A stretch of DNA of 64,000 bases from Caballeronia sordidicola (lineage in GTDB: Bacteria; Pseudomonadota; Gammaproteobacteria; Burkholderiales; Burkholderiaceae): positions 1 through 64,000 of the forward strand of contig NZ_JNFG01000012.1 of assembly GCF_000729995.1 (NCBI RefSeq), given 5' to 3'. Within the stretch, counting starts at the first letter, position 1. Every line of letters starts with the position of its first letter. Both the position numbers and the translations under genes were made by a program. The notes below the pieces were generated by a model that was not told where the DNA came from, searched no databases, and was given only the letters and a program-made list of their open reading frames with translations. This document shows, piece by piece, positions 33,932 to 42,958 of this stretch.

Positions 33932-35485
33932 ATGAACAATGAGAGGGGTTCCGAGGTGAGTGCCGCCAACGCGGGCACGCTCAGCACGACCGTCGCGCCG
34001 CCGCTGTTGCGCATGGAAGGTATCGTCAAGAGTTTCCCCGGTGTCAAGGCGCTGCGAGGGGTCAGCCTCGAATTGCAGGCCGGCCATGTGATGGCCATCG
34101 TCGGTGAGAACGGTGCGGGGAAATCGTCGTTGATCAAGACGCTGTCGGGCGCCTACGAGCCGGACGAAGGCACGATCGAGATCAACGGGCACCCTCTTGC
34201 TCGCGGTACGCATGCGGCTATTGATGCCGGCGTGGCCGTGATCTATCAAGAGCTTTCACTGGTCAACGACATGACGGTGGCCGAGAACCTGTTCCTCGGC
34301 CGCATGCCGTCGCGCAGCGGCCTGGTGCTGCGCAAACAGGCCAACGAGATGGCCCGCACAGCGCTCGCCCAAGTGGGCCTTGAAGGCGTTTCGCCGTCCA
34401 TGCGCCTGGGCGACCTGCCCTTGAATAAACGCCAGCTTGTCGAGGTCGCGAAGGCGCTGGCGCGCGACGCACGCATTCTCGTCATGGACGAACCCACTGC
34501 TGCGCTGCAGCGTGAGGACATCGCCAATCTCTATGCCGTGGTCCGGCGTTTGCGTGCAGCCGGCATGGGCATCATCTTTATCTCGCATCATCTTGAAGAG
34601 GTGTTCGCGCTCGCGGATTCGGCCGTTGTCATGCGCGACGGCGCGACTGTCGGCGCACGACCCATGGCGCAGTGGACCGAGCAGGACCTGGTGCAGGCCA
34701 TGGTCGCCCGCAACCTGGATTCGTTTTATCCGTGGGAGGCGCGCGACTATGGTCCGGTCGTGCTGGAGGTCCGCAATCTGGCCAGCCCGCCGGTGCTGCG
34801 TAACGCGAGTTTCAGCGTACGTGCTGGCGAGATCGTTGGGATAGCCGGTATTGCCGGCGCGGGGCGCACCGAGTTGCTCAAGGCGATCTTCGGCGCACTG
34901 CCCTTAAGCCACGGCGAAGTGCTGATACGCGGTCAGAAGGTGTCCATCGGATCGCCTGCGGAAGGGGTTCGCAACGGGCTCGTGTACACGTCCGAGGATC
35001 GCAAGCTCGAAGGGCTCGTGCTCGATGCGAGCATCGAAGAAAACGTCGCGCTATCCAGCCTGCTCGCTCTCGCGACGGGGGGATTCGTCAGCAACACGAA
35101 AAAGCGCAAGCTCGCGCAGGAAGCAAGCGCGCGGTTTGGTGTGCGCGCATCATCGGTCATGCAGATCACCGGCAATCTGTCGGGCGGCAATCAGCAGAAG
35201 GTCATTCTCGGCCGTGCGACGGCTACGCAACCGGCGGTGATCATGCTCGACGAACCCACACGCGGTATCGATGTGGGCGCGAAGACCGAGATCTACGCGC
35301 ATATGGTGTCGATGGCGCGTGCGGGCGCTGCTGTCATCATGGTCAGTTCGGAATTGCCGGAACTGCTGGGCATGTCGGACCGGGTGCTGGTCATGTACCG
35401 GGGCAATATCGTCACCGAAATTCCGCGCGATCAGGCAGATTCGGAAACAGTGATCCAGTGGGCTACAACAGGAGTAGGTGCATGA
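33932..35485 (+). CDS. Sugar ABC transporter ATP-binding protein (RbsA type)
   Basis: The 517-residue protein carries two ATPase halves typical of monosaccharide importers. The first has a Walker A VGENGAGKSSLIKTL, signature LPLNKRQLVEVAKAL and Walker B ILVMDEPTAAL; the second has GIAGAGRTELLKAI in place of Walker A, LSGGNQQKVILGRA and IMLDEPTRGIDVG. The second site is degenerate, as usual in RbsA. It energises the importer with the permease, whose ATG overlaps its stop by 4 bp (ATGA). Confidence 0.93.
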   Translation: MNNERGSEVSAANAGTLSTTVAPPLLRMEGIVKSFPGVKALRGVSLELQAGHVMAIVGENGAGKSSLIKTLSGAYEPDEGTIEINGHPLARGTHAAIDAGVAVIYQELSLVNDMTVAENLFLGRMPSRSGLVLRKQANEMARTALAQVGLEGVSPSMRLGDLPLNKRQLVEVAKALARDARILVMDEPTAALQREDIANLYAVVRRLRAAGMGIIFISHHLEEVFALADSAVVMRDGATVGARPMAQWTEQDLVQAMVARNLDSFYPWEARDYGPVVLEVRNLASPPVLRNASFSVRAGEIVGIAGIAGAGRTELLKAIFGALPLSHGEVLIRGQKVSIGSPAEGVRNGLVYTSEDRKLEGLVLDASIEENVALSSLLALATGGFVSNTKKRKLAQEASARFGVRASSVMQITGNLSGGNQQKVILGRATATQPAVIMLDEPTRGIDVGAKTEIYAHMVSMARAGAAVIMVSSELPELLGMSDRVLVMYRGNIVTEIPRDQADSETVIQWATTGVGA

Positions 35486-36483
35486 CTTCCACGGCAGCGA
35501 ACCAGGCGGATTCGGAAGCGCGCTCCCGCCGCATCATCCGGCAATTGCGCACGGGTCTCGGGCCGCTGCTGGCAGCGTTGATCCTGATCTGCATCGGCTT
35601 GTCGATTGCGTCACCGGAATTCCTGACCACCAGCACGCTCACCAACATCATGGTGCAAGTGTCCGTGGTCGGCATTGCGGCGGTCGGCGGAACCTTCGTG
35701 ATCATCACGTCGGGCATCGACCTGTCAGTCGGCTCGCTGGTTGCGCTGAGCGGCATGGTCGCGGCGACTGTGATGGCCGGATCGAGCCCGGATAACGTGG
35801 CGCTCGGCATCGCAGGCCTGGGCGTGGCGTTGGTGGTGGGCGCCCTGGTCGGCGCGCTGAACGGATTGTCCGTCGCGTGGCTCAGGCTGGTGCCGTTCAT
35901 CGTGACGCTGGCGATGATGGCCATGGGGCGTGGGCTCACGCTTGCGATCTCCGATGGCCGGACCAAGTTCGATTTCCCGAACGCGTTCACGGCTTTCGGC
36001 GCCAAGACGCTGGCCGGCTTGCCTGCACCGATGATCGTGATGCTGGTGGTGTTCGTGATCGGTCACGTGTTGTTGCGCAAGACGACCTTCGGGCATCAGG
36101 TGTTCGCGGTCGGCGGCAACAAGGAGGCGGCACGGCTCGCGGGTATCCCCGTGAACCGGGTGATCTTCCTCACCTACACGCTGGCTGGGGCGACGGCGGC
36201 GGTAGCAGGCATCGTGCTGGCGGGGCGGCTCAACTCGGCGCTGCCATCGGCTGCAAACGGCCTGGAACTGCAGGTGATTGCCGGGGTTGTGATTGGCGGC
36301 ACGTCGCTCGCCGGCGGTCGTGGTTCGATTGTCGGGACTTTCATTGGCGTGGTGCTGATCGGCGTGATCAATGTTGGCTTGTCGTTGCTTGGCGTGAACC
36401 CGTTCTGGACGCAATTCATTCAAGGTGGCGTGATCTTCGCGGCAGTGCTGCTCGACGCGGTCAGCCAGCGGCGCAAGCTCTGA
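35482..36483 (+). CDS. Sugar ABC transporter permease (RbsC type)
   Basis: The 333-residue membrane protein has 8-10 helices and the RbsC/AraH signature, including GIAAVGGTFVIITSGIDLSVG in the third helix and VIAGVVIGGTSLAGGRGS in the coupling region. AGGAG precedes ATG 35482, which overlaps the ATPase stop. It completes the importer. The dihydroxyacetone kinase genes follow 98 bp downstream. Confidence 0.93.
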   Translation: MTSTAANQADSEARSRRIIRQLRTGLGPLLAALILICIGLSIASPEFLTTSTLTNIMVQVSVVGIAAVGGTFVIITSGIDLSVGSLVALSGMVAATVMAGSSPDNVALGIAGLGVALVVGALVGALNGLSVAWLRLVPFIVTLAMMAMGRGLTLAISDGRTKFDFPNAFTAFGAKTLAGLPAPMIVMLVVFVIGHVLLRKTTFGHQVFAVGGNKEAARLAGIPVNRVIFLTYTLAGATAAVAGIVLAGRLNSALPSAANGLELQVIAGVVIGGTSLAGGRGSIVGTFIGVVLIGVINVGLSLLGVNPFWTQFIQGGVIFAAVLLDAVSQRRKL

Positions 36484-36581
36484 ATCCGAACCGCAAGAAA
36501 TGACGACTGGAACCCGGCGCGGTCAGATGAAATCATCGCGGAATCGACCGGGTAAAACCGCGCTTCAAGGAGACAAGACCC

Positions 36582-37580
36582 ATGAAAAAGATCATCAACC
36601 AGCCTGAGAATTTCGTCGATGAGGTGATCGACGCATTGCTGCTTGCGCACCCCGGATGGATCAAGGCAGCGACCGCGGACCGCCGCGCGCTGGTGCGCGC
36701 GGACGCGCCCAAGCAGGGCCGCGTCGGCATTGTGACCGGCGGCGGCTCCGGACATATGCCGGGTTTCCTGGGCTACGTAGGCGAGGGCCTGTGTGGAGGT
36801 GTGGCCGTTGGCAATGTGTTTTCATCGCCGTCTTCCGAGCAGATCTTCGAGGCCACCAAGGCGGTGAACGGCGGCGCAGGCGTGCTGTATGTGTATGGCA
36901 ACTACGGCGGTGATGTCTTCAACTTCGACCTTGCGTCCGATATGGCCGAGCTCGAAGGCATCGACATCAAGACCGTGATCCTGACCGACGACGTGGCGTC
37001 CGCCCCGGCTGAACGAAGCGCCGACAGGCGCGGCGTGGCCGGCATGGTGTTCGCGTTCAAGTGCGCGGGTGCGGCGGCGGAGCGGGGCGACTCGCTGGAG
37101 GAAGTCGCGCGCATCGCAGGCAAGGCGAATAGCCGGAGCCGCACGATGGGCGTCGGCTTGTCGCCCACTATTCTGCCCGCTGCCGGCAAGCCCACGTTCA
37201 CGCTGCCCGATGGCGAGATGGAGATTGGCATCGGCATTCATGGCGAGCCGGGGTCGCATCGCGGCAAGCTGGAAACGGCCGACGAAATTGCCGACCGTCT
37301 TACTGGCGCGATCCTTCGCGATCTGGCGTTGCCCACGGACTCGCGTGTCGCCATCCTGGTGAACGGACTGGGCGCGACTCCGCTGGAAGAGCTTTACGTG
37401 TTGTATCGGCGAGCGGCCGGCATGCTCGCGAACCACGGGCTGACTATCGCGCGATCGTATGTGGGCGAGTATGTGACAAGCCTGGAAATGGCAGGGGCAT
37501 CGATCACGGTGATGCACGTCGATGACGAACTGGAATCGCTGCTGGCAGCGCCTGCCCGATCGCCGTTCTTTCGCGAATGA
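36582..37580 (+). CDS. dhaK: Dihydroxyacetone kinase subunit DhaK-like
   Basis: The 332-residue protein is a DhaK-type ketose-binding subunit. Landmarks are TGGGSGHMPGFLGYVGEG, YGNYGGDVFNFDLA and the active-site His220 in GIGIHGEPGSHRGK, which binds the ketone group covalently. With DhaL it should phosphorylate dihydroxyacetone or a similar short ketose. Relatives act on erythrulose or apulose, so the substrate is open. CAAGGAG lies upstream of the ATG. The pair follows the ABC importer in the same direction. Confidence 0.9.
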   Translation: MKKIINQPENFVDEVIDALLLAHPGWIKAATADRRALVRADAPKQGRVGIVTGGGSGHMPGFLGYVGEGLCGGVAVGNVFSSPSSEQIFEATKAVNGGAGVLYVYGNYGGDVFNFDLASDMAELEGIDIKTVILTDDVASAPAERSADRRGVAGMVFAFKCAGAAAERGDSLEEVARIAGKANSRSRTMGVGLSPTILPAAGKPTFTLPDGEMEIGIGIHGEPGSHRGKLETADEIADRLTGAILRDLALPTDSRVAILVNGLGATPLEELYVLYRRAAGMLANHGLTIARSYVGEYVTSLEMAGASITVMHVDDELESLLAAPARSPFFRE

Positions 37581-37611
37581 CCGGTCGCTGGATTAATCAG
37601 GAGAACATGCG

Positions 37612-38238
37612 ATGAGCGTTACCTGCAAGGAACTCCGGGACTTGCTCACACTCGCTTTGAGCACGCTGCCTGCACATGCCGACGAACTCCGCGATCTCGA
37701 TGCGGCGCTGGGTGACGGAGACCTGGGAATTACAGTGTCGGCCGGCTCCGCCGCGGTCATCAAGGCGCTGGATGGTTTGCTGGAAGACGCGACCGTGGCG
37801 GATATCCTGCTCAGCGCCGGGAAGGCGTTTTCTACCGCGAACCCGTCTACCTTCGCGGCGTTGACGGGCGGCGGTCTGCTGGCGGCATCGAAGGTAATGG
37901 CCGGGAAGACGGCGGTTGGAAAGACGGAAGCGGCTGAGATCGGGCGTGCAGTGGCTGGGCGGATTGCGGAACGCGGCAAAAGCAAGCTTGGCGACAAGAC
38001 CGTTCTCGACGCACTGATCCCAAGCCTCGACGTGCTCGAGTCGTCGGCCGGCACGGCCGATGAACTGCTAGCGGCAATGATCGCGACGGCTCAGGAGCAA
38101 GTCGATGCAACCGCCGGATTGCAATCGCAAAAAGGGCGCGCTGCATGGGTGCAGGAACGCAGCGTTGGACATGCGGACCCAGGGGCGACCGCCTACCTGC
38201 GGTTCCTTATTGCGTTGCAAGCAGCGTTCAAATCGTAG
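37612..38238 (+). CDS. dhaL: Dihydroxyacetone kinase subunit DhaL-like
   Basis: The 208-residue protein is the nucleotide-binding subunit: LDAALGDGDLGITVSAG carries the Asp residues for the magnesium-ADP or ATP, followed by GDKTVLDALIPSLD. No DhaM phosphotransferase gene follows, so the pair may use ATP directly, as some DhaKL-like sugar kinases do, or share a DhaM from elsewhere. It starts 31 bp after dhaK with AGGAG upstream of the ATG and ends the rightward run. A two-part hairpin separates it from the porin gene. Confidence 0.9.
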   Translation: MSVTCKELRDLLTLALSTLPAHADELRDLDAALGDGDLGITVSAGSAAVIKALDGLLEDATVADILLSAGKAFSTANPSTFAALTGGGLLAASKVMAGKTAVGKTEAAEIGRAVAGRIAERGKSKLGDKTVLDALIPSLDVLESSAGTADELLAAMIATAQEQVDATAGLQSQKGRAAWVQERSVGHADPGATAYLRFLIALQAAFKS

Positions 38239-38248
38239 TCATGGAATA

Positions 38249-38289
38249 GGCCGCTCCAGAGGTCTGCAAATCAACCTCTGTTCGCGGCC
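38249..38289. terminator. Two-part hairpin between convergent dhaL and porin genes
   Basis: GGCCGC pairs with GCGGCC as an outer stem and AGAGGT with ACCTCT as an inner stem. The position between converging genes suggests a bidirectional terminator. Confidence 0.6.
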
Positions 38290-38304
38290 AGGACTATCGC
38301 CCGA

Positions 38305-39522
38305 TCAGAACCGGTGAACGATACCGACCCCTGCGGCAAACTGTTTAGCCGATGACGACGGCGTACTCTGGAAGCCATCGCCAAGGGTTGCCGTTGCGTC
38401 GATGATGTTGCCCGCGCCGGCCGTGCCCAGCGTCTTGCCATGCGCTACCTGGAACGCTTGCAGTGCATACAGCGTCGTACGCTTCGAAAGGTTGTAGGCC
38501 TCGGACAGATTGAACTGGTGATATTGAGCCGCACTGTCGATGCTGTTTGCCTTCGTCGCACGCGTATAGCTGTAGCCCGCGGCCAGGTCGATCGCGGTCG
38601 CTGCGCGGTAGTGAAGCACGGTGCCGAAGGTATTGAAGACTGCCTCGTCGGTGAACTTCGAATTGATGCCCGGCACGTACTGGACGTTCGAATACGACAC
38701 CGATATATCGAGCGCCGGCGTGAACGCGTAACCGCCCGTGACTGCCACGCGCTGCTGTGCCGCGGCGGTCTGATACCCGTTGGTCAGGGCGGACACACCC
38801 GTTTGCCCGCCCGAATTCGTGGTTGAGTCCGTGCCCCAGGCGCCGCCGCCCGGCGTCGAATTGTTGATGCGTTGCAGGCCTGCGGCAATACCGAACGGTC
38901 CGTTGATGTATTGCAATGCGACGCTCCAGGTCGAGCCCGCGTTGAAGCTGCCAGCCACGCCGCCCACCGAATAGGAGCCACTCATTGTCAACCCGTAGAT
39001 AGTCGGCGACGTATAGACGAGCGAGTTGTTTTCGCGGAAGTCGGTGTCCAGCGAGTCGATATCGCCGGGGTGCGCGCCGAAGTAGCCGGTAAGCCACGTG
39101 GTCGGGCTATACGGCGACAGCAGCGCATAGTAGGACGAGTACTGGCGGCCGGCCGTGAACGTGCCGTAGTGGGCATTCGTAATACCGACGTACGCCTGGC
39201 GCCCGAACTCCGCGTTCGTATATTGCTGTGCGCCGTTGTCAAGATTAAAGCCCGATTCCAACTGAAAGATCGCCTTGGTGCCGCCCCCCAAGTCCTCGGT
39301 GCCCTTCAGGCCGAAACGGTCGCCCGCCCAGATGCCCGATGCGAGTTTCGTTACCGGATGTCCTCCGCTGGTTGAGCCGAGCGACCCCTGGTTGTTCGCA
39401 TACACCAGGGCGGTATCCACGATCCCATACAGCGTGACGCTGCTCTGCGCAAAAGCCGGGCTTGCGATACATGAAACGCCAGCAACGCTTAGGATTCCAA
39501 TATATTGGCTACGTTTTTTCAT
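38305..39522 (-). CDS. Outer-membrane porin (Burkholderia trimeric type)
   Basis: The 405-residue protein has a signal peptide (MKKRSQYIGILSVAGVSC, cleavage after AFA near residue 25) followed by QSSVTLYGIVDTALVYAN, the usual first strand of betaproteobacterial general porins. It goes on with GNDL-like loops, many alternating aromatic strands and a C-terminal Phe (VGIVHRF), as needed for outer-membrane assembly. It should form a 16-stranded trimeric channel. It lies 84 bp downstream of the DapA-like gene on the same strand and has its own AGGAG; it may bring the cluster's substrate across the outer membrane. Confidence 0.93.
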   Translation of the reverse strand: MKKRSQYIGILSVAGVSCIASPAFAQSSVTLYGIVDTALVYANNQGSLGSTSGGHPVTKLASGIWAGDRFGLKGTEDLGGGTKAIFQLESGFNLDNGAQQYTNAEFGRQAYVGITNAHYGTFTAGRQYSSYYALLSPYSPTTWLTGYFGAHPGDIDSLDTDFRENNSLVYTSPTIYGLTMSGSYSVGGVAGSFNAGSTWSVALQYINGPFGIAAGLQRINNSTPGGGAWGTDSTTNSGGQTGVSALTNGYQTAAAQQRVAVTGGYAFTPALDISVSYSNVQYVPGINSKFTDEAVFNTFGTVLHYRAATAIDLAAGYSYTRATKANSIDSAAQYHQFNLSEAYNLSKRTTLYALQAFQVAHGKTLGTAGAGNIIDATATLGDGFQSTPSSSAKQFAAGVGIVHRF

Positions 39523-39606
39523 TGCATCTTCTCCTTTACCATTTTTTATAAAACTGCTTTCAAGCGGTGTTGTGAGTGACTGTCAGGTCAGGCGATGGAT
39601 CGCGCA

Positions 39607-40554
39607 CTACAGCGCTGCAATGCGCGCACGGAAATGCTCGGTACCGGCCACGATCTTGTCGAGCACTGCGTCAAGCGCCCAGAACCGTTCGCGCACGTCG
39701 TAGTCGATCACGCGGCAACGAATTGAGCTGAAGGTGCCAATGCGCTGGTGGTACATCTTCGCGAGTGCGGGATAGCCGAGTGCTTCGGACACCGCCGTGA
39801 CAACAAGAAACGTCGACAATTCCTCGGCCAGTGCCGGGTGAGCATCGCTTTCGGTGCGCAGCCACTGATAAAGATCGGGATGGAAGTTGGTGAAGACACC
39901 GTTGAAGCCGGCAGAGCCTGCTTTCATCGCGTCCCATGCGATTGCTGCATTGGCGTTCAGGATCTTCAGCGACGAGCCTTGGGCGAGCGCGACGCGGCGC
40001 TTGACCGTATCGAGATCGCAACTCACGTCTTTGAGCATCACGAAGCGGCCGGTGTCTATGCAGGCCTTGAGTTCATCATCGGATAACAAACGGCGATACG
40101 GCGCCGGACATTCGTAGAAGCCCAGCGGCACGTCAGTTGGCAGGCGTTTGAGCAGGCGATCGAGATTGGCGAGGAACGTGGCGCTGCCTTCGCGCTTCGG
40201 ATCGAGATGGTTCGTCACCAGCACGATGCCTTGCGCGCCTGACTCAGCCGCGGCGGTGAGTTCCTCGACCTGCGCGTCGATATCGTCGCTAATGTGGCCG
40301 GATGCGACGACCGGGACCCGTCCCGCGACTTTATCGACAACGAAACGCGCCAGTTCAGCCCGCTCCGCCAGACTCAGGAATTGCATTTCGCTCGACTGGG
40401 CGACCGCGAACAGCGCGTCCGAGCCGTGAGCCAGATACCACTCGATCAGGCGTTCGAGCCCGGCGTAGTCGATTGCGCCGGCATCGTCGAATGGGGTCAG
40501 CATCACCGGGACAATACCTTCTATGGTGGTGGCTGATTTGAATGCGGTATTCAT
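39607..40554 (-). CDS. DapA-family (dihydrodipicolinate synthase-like) aldolase
   Basis: The 315-residue protein is a class I aldolase of the NAL/DapA superfamily: GIVPVMLTPFDDAGAIDY at the start, FYECPAPYRR with the conserved Tyr, and the Schiff-base Lys in FVMLKDVSCD. The GxxG-type pyruvate-binding region is not canonical, so it is not DapA itself. Neighbours (an FAH-family hydrolase, a dehydrogenase paralogue, an MFS carrier) suggest a 2-keto-3-deoxy-acid aldolase in sugar-acid breakdown, an inference. It follows the MFS gene on the same strand by 71 bp. Confidence 0.85.
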   Translation of the reverse strand: MNTAFKSATTIEGIVPVMLTPFDDAGAIDYAGLERLIEWYLAHGSDALFAVAQSSEMQFLSLAERAELARFVVDKVAGRVPVVASGHISDDIDAQVEELTAAAESGAQGIVLVTNHLDPKREGSATFLANLDRLLKRLPTDVPLGFYECPAPYRRLLSDDELKACIDTGRFVMLKDVSCDLDTVKRRVALAQGSSLKILNANAAIAWDAMKAGSAGFNGVFTNFHPDLYQWLRTESDAHPALAEELSTFLVVTAVSEALGYPALAKMYHQRIGTFSSIRCRVIDYDVRERFWALDAVLDKIVAGTEHFRARIAAL

Positions 40555-40625
40555 GTGTTCTCTCTATTTGTCTTCAAGGTCAGTCCCAGTCGCGCAGCAG
40601 CGTAAGCGGGCGGTAATCTAAGGCG

Positions 40626-41954
40626 TCAGGCGGTCAGATGCAGTGTTGCGGCTTCGGGTTCGCGTTCGGGTATCGGCTCGCGAACGAGTACAAGGTATGC
40701 GATTGCCCCAACGAGTGCGATGCCGGCGCCGGTCAGCAAAGCGGGCACGAACGAGAAAGACTGGGCGATGTACCCGGTCGCGACGGGCGCTAGCGCGCCG
40801 CCCAGGAAACCGCCGAAGTTCTGGATCGCACCCAGCGATCCCACGCGGCTGGCGGGGGCCGCCGCAGTGGCGAGCGACCACGAGCAGGCCGACGCCGCGT
40901 TCGCCAGGAAGATCACGACCGATATGCAGACGAGGGCAATCGTATTGCTTTCGGCGAGCGCTGCGGGAATGGTGAAAGCGACCATGCCGAGCATCGTGAC
41001 CACCACCGCGTTGCGACGGCCCGCCACCGCCGACCTGCTGCGCCGGGTAATCATGTCGGACAGCCAACCCGCCAGCAGGGCGCCGATAAACCCGCAGAAA
41101 AACGGTACGGCCGCGGCAATGCCGCTGCGCTCCAGGCTCATGTGCCGCGCCGTGCGCAAGTAGCCTGGCAGCCAGCTCAGATACACCCAGTTGAGATACA
41201 CGGAGCCGAAGAAGCCGATCAACATGCCCCACGTGGTGCCGTAGGAGAACAGGGCACGCCAGTCTGCAAACGTGAGTTTTCCTGCTGCCTTTTGAGCCGT
41301 GTCCTGATCGGCGTCCGCATCGAGGTACTGACGCTCGACGTCCGTCATCTGCGACCTGACGGGATCGCGATAGACCATCAGCCAGACGATGGAAACGAGC
41401 AAACCCGCGGCGCCCGTCACGATAAAGGCCCAGTGCCAGCTTGTGGATGCGATCAGGATGGACAGGCACAGCGGCGCAAGCGCGATACCCAGTGGTGACG
41501 CTGCATTGAAGATGCCCGTGGGCGCGCCGCGCGAGCGCAAAGGAAACCAGTTGCTGACCACGCGTGCGGCCGAGGGGAACTGCGGCGCCTCGCCAATGCC
41601 GAGCACAATGCGCGTGACCACGAAATATCCGAACGTCGAAGCGAGTCCGCCCGCCGCCTGAGCGAACGACCAGACGATCAAGCCAATGCCCAGGAGCCAG
41701 CGCGGGCCCAGCCGGTCGACCAGCGCGCCGACGGGTAGTTGACACAGCGCGTAGCTCCACGAAAACGCTGATAGCAAGATTCCCATCTGTCCCAGCGAAA
41801 GACCGAGATCGGCCCGAATGGATTCATTCGCAACTGCCAGGGTGCCGCGATCCAGATAGTTGATGACGCCGCTGATCATCAACAGCGACAGCGCGATGGT
41901 CTGGCTGCGCCGTATGCGCGGCGGCGTGGGTTGACCTGCCGGAATCTCGTTCAT
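40626..41954 (-). CDS. MFS transporter, anion:cation symporter (ACS) family
   Basis: The 442-residue protein has 12 helices with ACS-family features: INYLDRGTLAVANESIRADL in helix 1, then FSWSYALCQLPVGALVDRLG and ARVVSNWFPLRSRGAPTGIF. ACS members take up organic anions such as hexuronates, galactonate or aromatic acids. It lies between the FAH-like and DapA-like genes and should bring in the substrate of the cluster. Confidence 0.9.
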   Translation of the reverse strand: MNEIPAGQPTPPRIRRSQTIALSLLMISGVINYLDRGTLAVANESIRADLGLSLGQMGILLSAFSWSYALCQLPVGALVDRLGPRWLLGIGLIVWSFAQAAGGLASTFGYFVVTRIVLGIGEAPQFPSAARVVSNWFPLRSRGAPTGIFNAASPLGIALAPLCLSILIASTSWHWAFIVTGAAGLLVSIVWLMVYRDPVRSQMTDVERQYLDADADQDTAQKAAGKLTFADWRALFSYGTTWGMLIGFFGSVYLNWVYLSWLPGYLRTARHMSLERSGIAAAVPFFCGFIGALLAGWLSDMITRRSRSAVAGRRNAVVVTMLGMVAFTIPAALAESNTIALVCISVVIFLANAASACSWSLATAAAPASRVGSLGAIQNFGGFLGGALAPVATGYIAQSFSFVPALLTGAGIALVGAIAYLVLVREPIPEREPEAATLHLTA

Positions 41955-42029
41955 CGCTTGCGTCTCCGTTATATATATTGTGAGATTTCAAAAGGCTGCG
42001 AGCAAAGCTCTGGGGCGATTTCTTCTGCG

Positions 42030-42887
42030 TTACTTTTGCGTGTCGGCCCAGTTCACTACTTTTTGTTCTTGCGTGCCAAGCCCTTCAATCCCGAGCTTCA
42101 TCGTGTCGCCGGCCTTGAGGTAGACCTCGGGATGCATGCCGAGACCCACGCCCGGTGGCGTGCCGGTTGTAATCACATCGCCCGGTTGAAGCGCCACGAA
42201 CTGGCTGATATACGAAACCAGCTTCCTGATCGGGAAAATCATGTCGTTCGTGGAGGAATCCTGAACTTTCTTACCATTCAACTCGAGCCACAATTTCAGT
42301 TCCTGGACATCCGCAATCTCATCTTTCGTGACAAGCCACGGACCCAGTGGCCCGAAGGTAGGGAACATCTTGCCCTTCACCCATTGACCACCATGTTCAA
42401 GCTGAGATTCGCGCTCCGACACGTCATTGCATACGCAATATCCGGCCACGTAATCAAGCGCGGATTCTTCGCTGACATACAGTGCGTCGCGCCCGATAAC
42501 GATCGCAAGCTCGACCTCCCAATCGCTTTTAACAGAGCCTACCGGCAACGTGACGGGATCGAACGGACCGGAGATGCAGGAGGGCGCCTTGTTGAACAGG
42601 ATCGGCTCGCCTGGGATGGGTGCGTTGGTTTCGATCGCGTGTTGTACATAGTTCAGGCCGACCGCGATGAAATTTCCCGGACGTCGAATGCACGCGCCAA
42701 TGCGCGGCGTTCCCTGCACGATCGGCAATTGATTGATGTCCATTGCTGCCACCTTGCGAAGGCCATCGCCCGCGAAAAAATCCGGGTCGATGTCTGTGAC
42801 GACTTCGGACAGGTCACGGATCTGTCCTTTGTCGTCCATCAAGCCGGGTTTTTCCGAGCCTTGCGGGCCATAGCGTAGTAATTTCAT
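42030..42887 (-). CDS. FAH-family hydrolase (2,4-diketo-3-deoxy-acid hydrolase-like)
   Basis: The 285-residue enzyme belongs to the fumarylacetoacetate hydrolase family. It has the metal site with Glu-x-Glu in SDWEVELAIVIG and Asp in YCVCNDVSERE, and the late TGTPPGVGLGM loop. The whole length and the N-terminal MKLLRYGPQGSEKPGL are close to the proteins annotated as 2,4-didehydro-3-deoxy-L-rhamnonate hydrolase or ureidoglycolate lyase. In this cluster cleavage of a diketo sugar acid is the most likely job. It lies between the AroE-like and MFS genes on the same strand. Confidence 0.87.
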   Translation of the reverse strand: MKLLRYGPQGSEKPGLMDDKGQIRDLSEVVTDIDPDFFAGDGLRKVAAMDINQLPIVQGTPRIGACIRRPGNFIAVGLNYVQHAIETNAPIPGEPILFNKAPSCISGPFDPVTLPVGSVKSDWEVELAIVIGRDALYVSEESALDYVAGYCVCNDVSERESQLEHGGQWVKGKMFPTFGPLGPWLVTKDEIADVQELKLWLELNGKKVQDSSTNDMIFPIRKLVSYISQFVALQPGDVITTGTPPGVGLGMHPEVYLKAGDTMKLGIEGLGTQEQKVVNWADTQK

Positions 42888-42958
42888 CGTTGCTCCAGGT
42901 TGCGATTGAAGGGAAACAAGAGGCCGCGATCAGGGCGTTGCGTGGCCAATGGAATGTC

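Noticed and set aside
41931..42878. 315-codon plus-strand open frame over the FAH-family gene
   Set aside because: The minus-strand protein shows the metal-binding motifs; the plus frame is its shadow.
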